From the NCBI GenBank assembly GCA_018292915.2, contig JACVVK020000013.1:347001-411000 (forward strand): DNA of 64,000 bases. Reading direction: 5' to 3'. Numbering within the stretch: the first letter of the stretch is position 1; each line of letters begins with the position of its first letter. Shown one piece after another: positions 49,191-60,076 of this stretch. The DNA comes from Batillaria attramentaria. Lineage: Eukaryota > Mollusca > Gastropoda > Batillariidae. Made by a program: the position numbers and the translations under genes. Under the pieces are notes generated by a model. The model made no database searches. It saw nothing but the letters and a program-made list of their open reading frames with translations, and had not been told where the DNA came from.

Positions 49191-50459
49191 GGGCGGGGGG
49201 GAGAGCGAACGGCGGGGTGTCAAGAGTGCCTGTCGTGGTGATCTGATAACTATGATTTCACGGAAACTCGCAGCCGGGATTAGTATCGATTGGGCCAGGG
49301 GAAACATGCCGCTCTACACTCCTCCTCTCCCTTAAATGGTCGGTGTGCAAACAAGTGCCTTTCCCCCTCCAGCGCTCTATTCACACGTCGCTCTGTTTTC
49401 CAGACTTCCCCTGCCCAATTCGCCTCCTCCCAAACCTTAGTCTTTCCATCGGATCCCTTGAAAATTTATTTCTTTCGATCTCCACAACGTTCCCGCCCAG
49501 TCGTCTTAACACCCTGGCCCGTATTTCTAGCACAGCCCATCCCCATTCCTTTCCAAGCAAACTCACCCACTCAATCCAATTCTTGCGCCAACAACCTAAA
49601 GGAAAAAGAATAAAAGTCCAGAGAATGCAGATCGTTGGAGCAGTGTGACTGTGTGAGCTGTTTGAAAATTGTCGTTGAACTTTTTTCCCCCGATCCGTTG
49701 CTGCTTCTGTCCTAGCTTGGTGTGTGGCAAGAAAGCTGCTAATTAGCTCTTACACGTCCGGAAAAGGGCAGCTTTTAAATAAAAGGAGTGAGTATTAGGG
49801 GTCCGGTATTGATTTTCCTCCCTTGTCACCTCGCACGTGAGATGCTGCAATTGCTTTTTCCCTGACTGCCTAGCGGGGACAGCTGATGCCGCAGGTTGCC
49901 CCCCCCCCCCCCTCTCACATTGTGTAATTGTGTGTGAGGATGTTCTTATGTTCCTCGAACATTTAAAAATTCCTCCCTCCTTCCACTCTACCCCTGCCCC
50001 ATTCTCCTCTCGAGCCAACTCAATATAGTTTGGCCAGTTAGAGCAGTTTCCACAGGCCCCAAAATGGTATTGAGCTGCTAATAATCAATGGTTTGATTGT
50101 TCAAGCAGCTGTGTAACTGGGTATTGCTACATATTCTTTGTACATGTATATATATGGAGTTTGTTACTGTACCATGATTCACATTTGCAGAACAATAGTG
50201 GCATGTACAATGTTTCTTCGTGGAGAATGTCATGTCCCTGTGCAGAGTATTCATACCTCACAGTGTAAAAGCATACATATACTTGTTACACACCAGCTAC
50301 TTGTTGAATGCTCCAGGTGGTTGTTTCCTTTATAATCCTTAGTCTTAATACTCTCATCATATGGGGAAGGATTTCAGCAAGCACCATTTTTTAGCTGCAT
50401 GAGACAATTTTTTTTTTAAATGCCATGGTTTTACTGATTTTTTTCCTTTCGTTTTTCAG
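49191..50459. other. Noncoding sequence before the first coding exon
   Basis: Probably 5'UTR intron. It ends in a strong pyrimidine tract and CAG at 50459. A poly-C run lies at 49900-49912. Confidence 0.6.
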
Positions 50460-50698
50460 AGTCAGACGGAAGGAAGAATCACCCATGACATGATGAAGGA
50501 GCGTGGAGCCTGGCTGGCTGAGTCAGAGCCGATTCTCTGGCTGCTGTGGAGGTGTTGCCAGGGACGGACCTCTGGCTGGCTTCAACTAAGATGGCCGTGT
50601 AGCAAACAGCATCATCTTCACTCATAGATGTGCATCTGAGGCCCCTTCCACTGGATATTTATCCATAGGTGCTAACGATTCTGTAGATTTTTGCCATC
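50460..50698 (+). other. Nrx-1: 5'UTR part of the first coding exon of neurexin
   Basis: A long pyrimidine tract ending TTTTTCAG at 50459 gives a strong 3' splice site, so the exon probably starts at 50460. At least one noncoding exon must then lie further upstream. The 239-nt leader contains several upstream ATGs: 50485 (2 codons), 50490/50493 (a 45-codon ORF ending at 50627), 50591 (3 codons) and 50628 (3 codons). None is in frame with the neurexin start without a stop between. If a transcription start lies inside this region, the exon could instead begin further left, but the acceptor is good. Confidence 0.75.
50490..50627 (+). CDS. Upstream ORF in the neurexin leader, 45 codons
   Basis: Two adjacent ATGs at 50490 and 50493 open a 45-codon frame that ends TAG at 50625-50627, 71 nt before the neurexin ATG. 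The predicted peptide is rich in Trp, Leu and Cys with a basic end and matches no family I know. It is reported because upstream ORFs of this length commonly lower translation of the main ORF. Whether it is translated is not shown. Confidence 0.35.
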   Translation: MMKERGAWLAESEPILWLLWRCCQGRTSGWLQLRWPCSKQHHLHS

Positions 50699-51449
50699 AT
50701 GCATCTTCTTCGGATAGTGATTACAATGTTTCACACCCACGTCCTCTTCATTGTGTGGTCTGTACTGCAGACATGCTGGACATTCAACCTGGATGGTACA
50801 CCCACACCGGGTTCCTATGCAAAGTTTCCGTCATGGGAGCCTTGCTTCAACGGCTCCTTCAGTTTTGAGTTCAAGACCATGCAGCCTAATGCGCTGCTTG
50901 TGTATCTGGATTATGGCAAGTTTAACTTCTTTGAGCTGAAGTTGGTGGAAGGTAATATACGGCTCAGGGTGAACCTCGGGGAAGGTACAGTTATTGTTCG
51001 CGCTGGTGAAAAACTAGACGACTCCACCTGGCACACCGTAGAAGTGAGACAGGACAATGAGAGGACTATCCTCACAGTGGATGGTGTTTCACACAGCAGG
51101 ACTGCACCTGGAAAGGTGACAGATTTTAGTGAAGGCTCTGCGGAGGAGACCTTCCTGTTTATTGGGGGTCTGCCCAGCGAATACGACAATAAACTTCTGT
51201 CTCTAGCTCTTCCCTCAGTTGTGTTTGAGCCAAGATTCAAAGGATCCATTAGGAATTTATTTTATAGAGATTGTGGTGGAGAATCAGAACGACCAGAAAT
51301 GCTCGATTCTCACGGCATTTTATCTTCAGATGTAGATTTGTGTGAGCGTGGGAATCCATGTTTGAACGGTGGTGTTTGCCTCACAACTGATGATGGTTTG
51401 ATGTGCGACTGTGCCAAAACAGAGTATAAAGGAGAAAGATGTGATATAG
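50699..51449 (+). CDS. Nrx-1: Neurexin coding exon 1: signal peptide, LNS1, EGF-A
   Basis: ATG at 50699 begins a hydrophobic leader (residues 1-27, core FHTHVLFIVWSVLQ), which is why this start is chosen; a second Met at residue 10 would also leave a usable signal. LNS1 follows, with WHTVEVRQD and FLFIGGLPS typical of the fold and an N-glycosylation sequon at Asn51 (NGS). EGF-A has six cysteines at 215, 221, 227, 236, 238 and 248 in standard spacing. The exon ends one base into a codon, and the donor GTGAGT follows at 51450. The next intron sits directly after EGF-A, where vertebrate splice site SS1 lies. Confidence 0.96.
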
Positions 51450-54119
51450 GTGAGTATACACAGTAGAAGACGGAAGCAGAAGGAAAATTAGACACAGTGT
51501 GAGTGTGTGCACTTAGTTCTTAGGATAGATCTGTTCCATCCTGAAGTTAAGTAAAACGAGTTAAAGCTAAGTGCAGGAAAAACAAAAGTGAAACATAATG
51601 GTGACCATGTCTAGTGTGTGGATTTTCTTCTGATGTTGAAGAAATACCGGTGGTCCTAATACATAAACCTTTTTTTCTGTCTTTTTTCTTTTATCTATTT
51701 CTAATGTTAAAACTGGGTGCAATATAGTGGACTTAGCCTGTAGATTTGCTCCAGCCAGTTCAGATCTGATGGTTTTCTGTTTGATTTATTGTCACTGAAA
51801 GGCAGCGTAGAATAGCAAACAACACGGTTTGCCTGTTTGAACAAACACTTCATACCAGAAATGAAGCATCAGCATTCCATCAATTCGGATCACAAGGCAG
51901 CTGAGGGCGGCATGCAACACCCTACAGTCAAAGCGACTTGGGCAACAGAGAAGGGAGACAGAGTAGAGCTGTAGAAAGGAGGAGTAGAGGTCTGGGGAGT
52001 ATTGGAAATCAATACACAGGTTCCCTGCCTCCATCTCCCAGCCCTGAGTAGCGGGGCTGCTGGGGGGGGGGGGGGGGGAGGGATGGCCTGACTCTTACAT
52101 CAGCCAGCAAACTCCCTTGGGGAAAGAAAAAGGTGTCAAAATATTGGATCATAGTTAGGAGAGTGTCACTGCAAATTTTTTTACCCATCTCTGTGTAGCA
52201 ATCCTCACTTGACATCTTGGGATAGGATACAAACTCAAGCGCTTTCAGGGCACAAAAATTGGATAAAGCAGTTCTGGGTATATGTGTATTTCCCCATACT
52301 GGTGGTAGCAGCTATTGGTCATAGAATGTCTAGATACATGTCCAGCAGGTTTTCCCCACCAGCGTCTGTCTGTAGGGCATTCAGAGTCTAAAGCAATTTT
52401 TCATCTGCATAATAATACATGTATATATGCCAAACCCATCCAGAGATTCTTGTGCAGTGGAGGTTTCAGTGTTCGTGTCTACAGTGTTTCATGTTTCAGG
52501 TCTCCTTTTTTTTTCCTTTTTCTTTTTTCAACCCTTTCCTTTGCAGGATTAGTTCAAAAAATGACAGTTTGGGTACAATCAGTTTTAGGCTTACTGTACA
52601 CATACCTCTCATTTTTTATATTAATAACTGTACAATATCTGAAAGGATATTGAATACAGAATGCAATGAGCAGAAAATTATCATCAAGGGAAACAAATGG
52701 AGAGACAACTGTATCCCGAAGGGAGATCATTCATTTTTTTCTAGCCTCATGTTTGATTTTCAAAGCATATCCATATTGTTGCACACCAGTTTTATGGAAA
52801 TATCCATCCTGAAGCTGTGAAAATAAAAGTTGAACGGAACCTTGTCATGTACATTTTATCAACCAGTGTGCAGATTTACCCTGCAAATCAGTTCCAAAAG
52901 ATAAAACGTTTTGTGATGCTGTGCATGGTTTCTGTTTAGTCCTCATTTGTACTGACCTTGAATGATATTTCATAGACTGTTCAAACACACAGAGAACACT
53001 TTGGTATGCAACTGACTTGTACTGCAGGCTTACTGAAATAGCTGCTGGTGATGTCTTTCATGAGATCTATCCGTACACTACGTAAGATCATACTTGAAAC
53101 ACCTATGTATAGACCACTGAGCACATGTGACACAGCAAAATGCACAGTGTAGCCTGTTTTTCAGCCTTCCCACTTCCCCCCCCCATCCCCCTTCCTGCTG
53201 CACCAATACACACCTCTCTGCCTAGCATACAGGTTTTTCACAGTGCTCTGCAACAACATGACAAAGTTCCGAGAAAAGAATATCCTAAAAGTCTATCAAG
53301 TCACCGTCAGCAGGGGGAAACACAGTAGGACCATTCTCACCTTCGTAGACTGGTTACTGTCTGTGTATGTCATATCCAAACAGCCGTGCGAGTCTGAATC
53401 TAATGCAGCACTCACTCTAGTTTCACTCGGTTGCCTCCCAGTACTGCCTCTACTCACCCCTCTCCGACTTTCCTGGCCGCCCCTCACAGTACACATCTGC
53501 CACCCCCACTGGAAATTAATTATCGTTGATTGATCACCTTCTCCATCCCATCATCAGTCATTTTCTTCCAACTCTTCTACATGTCCGATGGTATCATGAA
53601 AACCGCTGTCAGTCCAAATCTACCACACTCTAATCTTCACTTTCTGCACCATTCCCCGCAATATCAAACAGAATTCGATAATTATCCCCATTACGTAATG
53701 ATCGCGCCGCCATCATTGTCTTGTTGATACGAACATCTGAAGTTACGAAAAACAAGGCTGCAAAACTGGCAAACTGACATCATTCAAACCCACGCCGTTT
53801 TAATGGAAGGGAAACCCACACCATATAACAACGGCTTCCCCGTGATTCCCACACTGCTGAAAACGGTAGCTCTTGCATCCGTCTATATATATATGCGGAT
53901 CTGCAAAGGAAAAGTTTAAATGAAGGAGAGTTAGTAGTATTTACCTGCTGCATCCATATTGCTGCACATGAATATTGATGAAAGATGCTGGGCAGTGGCA
54001 AAAACATTATATGTTAAGGTCATCTGTCTCTATTACAGTTCATACTCTAGATGAACTAGGATTTATTCTTACCTGTTTCAGCACTAAGGACTATGTTCTG
54101 GTGCCACATTTTAAACATT

Positions 54120-54170
<51 letters not shown>

Positions 54171-56749
54171 TACTCCTTGATGACAGGATGAGGAAGACTG
54201 GGTTTCAGTATGTAAATGTTTCCATGCGTACGACCTGCTGTGCAATGTGTTGTTGAACAGATTAAAGCAAACATAGCACAAAGTTCATCTCATAAATCTG
54301 GTGTTAACAGATCATTAGCAGGTCTGGCTCCACTGATGGATCGGGAGAACATTGATTATGCATCGCAGTAACCATGGCAACACTCTCTACTAGTTGGTAG
54401 TCTTTGGCAAATAAGGAAATGGTTGGTTTGTTAAGCACAAGCCCCCCCCTCCTCCCCCCCCCTTTTAGTTAGCTTTGTCTTATATATGAGTACAGCCAGG
54501 TTAAAATGCCTTCTGCTTTGTTGTACATGCAATGCAAGAAAAAAAAAAGCAAAGCAAAAATAAAAATGAAATCCAACCTCCCACCGCCACCCGCGTGAAC
54601 AGCTTGACAGATTATTTAAAGGAAAAAAAAAATCGTTATTGTTACAGTCTGATGCTGTTTTTCTCTTATTTTAGACAATTATTTTCGAGCAGAAATGAAC
54701 ACGTCTGCAGATTATTGCAGCAGACAGGAAAACTAAATGTGTGATAAGAGTAAATGGAACAGAAAGTTTTGCAAAATTCAGTGTGTAGGACTTGCAAGGA
54801 AACCTTGTTAAACGTCTCAAACTAGAGCAAAAATAGATATTAGGTAACATAATACTAACAAGTTTTATGATTACGACATTATTGTAAAGTAGAAACTGTG
54901 TATTGTGTACGTAATTTTGTACTAAAATAAATTTTGTGCATGTTCAGTGAAATTGTCTCCCCTGATGCACAAGGCATGATTTTCAGCTGAAAGAAAAGTA
55001 GAAATCAGCAGCTTGTGATTGCTGCTTTGTGTGAGTTCTTTGTAAAAATAACAAACAAAACAAAAAAACAAAAACAATGTAATCAAATGTCTTGAATGCT
55101 TAGAAAGTCATGATGTTGCTGACTCTCTCTATGTCACTTTCATTCCCATGAAATTGTCTCCCTTGATGCACAACCTGTCTGTATCTCATCCCTCCACCTC
55201 CCACCACCAGGCTACAGATTGAGGTATTTGCCACTTGTCAGGGGTTCTGAAAGTAGGTCAGTGTAAGTGTGTTGTAGAGTTAATCTGCTTATTCAGTTTA
55301 TTTTTATGCTTTATCCTGTAAATTGTTTTCCCTGATACACAAGGTAAAGTGTAATTGAGCGACACTAGCTGCAAACACCAACAGTATGAAAATTGCTATT
55401 TACATTGTCTTGCAGAAAAAGTGCCATCAGATGCCACCTTCTTTGGAGCCCAGTACCTCAGTTACAATCTGTCCAGTAGGGGTGACGCCCTAGTGAGCAA
55501 CCGTGATCAAGTGTCCTTGGATTTCCGCACCAAGCAACCCAACGGTCTTCTCTTCTACACAGGTAGTCTTCATCACTCTTGCTTGTTTGATGCCATACAG
55601 GGTTTTCTTATTTTGTTGTTGTTGTTGTTGTTGTTGTGGTTGTGGTTGGTTGGTTGGTTTGGTTGGTTGTTTTTGTTGTTGGTTTTATCCAGGTAAGATG
55701 TTTATAAAGGTCCCTGTTTAAAAACCAATTCCAAACTTTGTACACTACTGTGTGTTGTATTATGGTCGTGGGGGGTGGATGGTTGTGTGATTGTACGTTT
55801 TTTGTAGGAGGGTGTATTCCGTCCATCATTAAGGTTTTCCAGGGAAATCACACTGGGCAGACATCTCATGCCAGTAAAACAGTTTGGTCTACTAGAGATT
55901 CTGGTCTACTAGAGATTGTGCTTGCCATTTGGTATGCTGGTGCAATATATCTCTCTGTTTTCTCTCTCTTGTTTTGTTCATTGCAGGAAACGCCAAAGAT
56001 TACCTGAACATTGCTATTCGTGATGGCGGCATTGTTCTTACCATAAACCTTGGATCAGGAACTTATGAAGATGAAGTTTTGCCGGCTCAGTCGCGCTTTG
56101 ATGACAACAGGTGGCACCACATTATGGTTCGGCGAGAGGCTAGAGAGGTATGTGACAATGTTTGACAGTTTGACACGTAGACTCAGATGTTACTTCACGT
56201 TTCTCCCTCATTTTTACTTTCACCCAAGCTGTCTGTGTCATCAAAGAAGTCTGTTACTCCATCACTTCATGTTCGCTCCATGCCATCACCAGTATTTTAT
56301 TTAGCATGCCATACATACAGTTATCATAAATCCATAGAATCAAATTATACCACCATCTTGATAGTTTTCACTCTCTTATTCCCCGCCTGGCCCAAATTAA
56401 CACCATATAATTATTTAGTGTGAAGTGAAAATGCTTCTTCATACCGGTAGTGCTAATGGCAACTAATGCCAGATTACAGTACACCGTTTTCAAGCTCTGT
56501 CTGGAGTTTGTGTCATCTCTTTATTTGAGTCATGTGTCTCCATCCTCTTGCGTTTGGTCTCAAATTTTCAGTTGTTCAAATTACGTTTTCTAATTTTTTC
56601 CTCAAGAAATCAGATAAGTACTTTCAGTTATAGATTTCTTTAAATTGCCCTTGAAATATAAAAGTAGCAGACAACAAGTATGCATTGTTTTCCAACACCA
56701 AAGCCATCTTAACACCCCCACCCCTAACCCCCTGCCCCCGACCTCTCAC

Positions 56750-56780
<31 letters not shown>

Positions 56781-57947
56781 ACACACAAACATGCACACAC
56801 TTTGTCTCCTATGCTTTGGGTTTTTACCCCCTCGAAAAAGTAAATGGTGTAAGAGTAACAGGCTTCTTTTTTTTACACAAGTCTCCCTTCTGTGTGTGCT
56901 GTGCCATAGAAGAGAAGAAAAAAAAATCATTGGCCAGTTAGATACCACCACCTGTACTGTGCCATTTCACTGTCCCACAGTGCCATGTAATTTCTACTGC
57001 ACATTTTGCACATCAGTTTTTGAGTGTTTTCCCACAGCATGATTTGTTAATTTATGCAGAAATGTAGTAGCTTCCAGAACTGGTGCACATTTTAGATATC
57101 ATTGATGCTAGATCAATTCATCATGACTATTTGTATGTTTTTATCTTTCACGTAACATTACAAGCAGAACAGGTTGTTGCTTGCATGGCATTGATTTCAG
57201 TGTTGTTTCATATTGCCTTCCTTATAAATCACATCCGTGTCACTTCCTTTTGCTCATGCTAAAATCACCAGTGTACTGTAAGCCGAGCCGACAATCTGCA
57301 TTGACAGGCTTAGAGTGTCTAGCATATTTGTAACATGACTATATGACAACACTGTTCTAACCAAACCTAACTTGTTTGTTGATGTGGCTTGTTTTCACTT
57401 TCTGTGTTCAAAACAACAGCTTACTAGGGACAGGGGTGTGTGTTCTGTAAGTAATGTTGCATGCTTAGTGGGCATGTGCAGTGTAGACCTCACCCTCACC
57501 CTGTTCCGTGTAACCCTGACCCTTATGAGTGGCAGTCTGTGCTTTCCCCCATGTTGTATCCTCTCATGCGTGGTGCAGGTAGTTTCTGAATATCTGGTAT
57601 CCAGTCTGATTACATTGCAAAGAAAGCTGTATACAGTTTTACAGTCATGAAAATTGTAGAATTCACTAATGTGGAATCGCGCCCAAACAATCCGTGCCAT
57701 ATTTTTAAAAAGAGCACGAACTTCAGGCTGTACATGAACCAAAGTCAGGGAGCCATTGAAGGAGATGTTGACAGCATGATGTGTGGCCATGCTGCGGAAA
57801 CTCAGCAGTTACGGGCAATTTCATTTCAGTCCGTTACATGCCATCAAATTTTGTATGTTATTTATGTGTATATGGGCAAGCACACAGGCACATCAACGTA
57901 CAAATGTAGGCATGCTTGTGCACAAACATATATATATACGCATGCAT

Positions 57948-58032
<85 letters not shown>

Positions 58033-59405
58033 GTTATAGGCTTGGTGGACTTCTGCCGTAGTCTTTACTCAAACTTTCCTGAGCTGGCCAAGCCTGGAAG
58101 GCAGCTGATTGAATCATGAGAGTGCATCAAGTCACAGTCTGTCCAGATTGACGCGATGTCCAGATCAATTTTGTTCGAGACCATTAGCCGGAGGCTGTAC
58201 GCAAAACTGTCAGCGTGATCTGAACAGGCTAAATTGGATGCTGGCTATAGAATCGATACATAGACATATGTCGTCCAAAGTGAAATACTCTTTTTGCAAG
58301 GAATTTCAGACATGCCTGAAGACAGTATTCTGCTCCCCCCCCCCCCCCCATCCCTGTCTGCTTTTGATCTTCATTGTACACCAGATAGTAAAAAATATGT
58401 GTAGTTGAATTACCGAAACTGAAACCAGATGTCAGAAACTGCACTCAGCTGATATTTCAGGTGCTTAAGCAGAAACACCCTGATTGTTTAGCTGTTTTCC
58501 TTTCAAATGAAGTCTGACGTTAATGTGGCTTTGGTTGTATGCTTGCTGTGGTCAAATTTGAGATACTGTTAGCTTTACCTGTTACAGCGTGAAAAATGTT
58601 GAACCCTGATGGGCAGGTGAAGTGTACATTTTCTTATACGTTTATGACAGTTTCTAATCTTAAAAACATTTTGTGCATGACTGATTCAGTCCTTGGTTTA
58701 TCATCAAGTTAAGGATGAGGATGGGGCTTGTAGCAAGGGGTTGTGAATTGTTAGCTGAAAGAACATACATACTCCGTAGTACTGATTAATATATATATGT
58801 AGGTGAAAACTAGACACTAAAATGGGTAGGTCATGAAGGATTGCAGCTGCCTTGCCTGTGTCCTATGCTGTGGAAACAATAATGCTTTGGTGACTCTGTT
58901 TTGTGCTTGGTGGCCCGCTTCCCATTGTGTGACTTGACCACCTGAGTTTTGTGTTGGTCATGGTTCACGTTGTGGTCCGCTTCCCATTGTGTGACTTGAC
59001 CACCTGAGTCTTGTGCTGGTCATGGTTCACATTGTGCCTCACTTTCCTGGTGGAACAAATATATATAAACATGTACATGTGCACAGGCTGTACGTGCTCA
59101 GGTGGACCCTGGATGGATGTCCAGAAATGTACTTTCACCATGTCCACTCCGGAGATGCTGTTGTCTGTGTCTTTGGGTGCTTGGCGCATATTGTCTTTTG
59201 TATTCACACAGTAATGCTGGCTCATTTCTGTTGGTTTCTGAGGTGTGTCTTTGTTTCTGTCATTTTTCAGTTTGTCCTCCAATGTACTGTTTGACTGATG
59301 TATATGTCAGTATACAGTCAAAAGACAACACTATGGTGGTCCACCATTTTGCTCTGTCAGGCTTTTGCTAAGGTTCCAGAACGGTTCTCTCTGCCTCTCA
59401 CTCTG

Positions 59406-59439
<34 letters not shown>

Positions 59440-60029
59440 AACCAGTGCATTGAATCAAAACAATCAAAACTGCACACCCACCAGCACCAGATGCACTGGA
59501 ATTCTCCAATACAGCTGAACATTTCTGACATAAGTCTAATTTCAGTAAACGTGTGTGTATTATGGCATGTTAGAGCCAGGATACAGAAGAATGCAACAGT
59601 TTGGTCCCCACCCCCCAAACCCCTCCCCCCTCCAAAGCTTAATCACCTGATGCATCCAACATTGCTCTTATTGATCAGACTGTCAGGTGCTGCATTGATC
59701 AGGTGACAACACTAATACACTGTATTGATTCCTGCATAAAATATAAATAGTGAGAGTATTAAAAACTTGTCCTGGAATGTTTTTGTGGACAAAGATGGTT
59801 TGTGAAAACTCTGTTCTGATATTAAAGTATGCAGACAACCATGCATCTCTCTGTTTCCCGGTCAGTTTCAGGAACAATTTTCAGTTCAGACAGGTGTATG
59901 TTTGCTTGTTCAAGTATACAAAGACCAGAACTGAATACAGTGTCCCGTATGTATGTTGGCATGTGGGTGATACAAATGTTGACATTTATGTTTATTTTGT
60001 TCATGGTGTATATTACTGTATGTACTGTG

Positions 60030-60076
<47 letters not shown>

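Noticed and set aside
52547..52650. Alternative SS1 exon after the strong acceptor at 52546
   Set aside because: The pyrimidine tract is excellent, but no donor gives a phase-1 length divisible by three before a stop.
59446..59544. 99-nt exon in the SS2 intron
   Set aside because: In frame with GTAAAC following, but the acceptor relies on a microsatellite and the peptide looks random.
54121..60073. CRISPR array or other prokaryotic features
   Set aside because: The repeats are dinucleotide microsatellites in a spliced animal gene; no repeat-spacer structure anywhere in the window.
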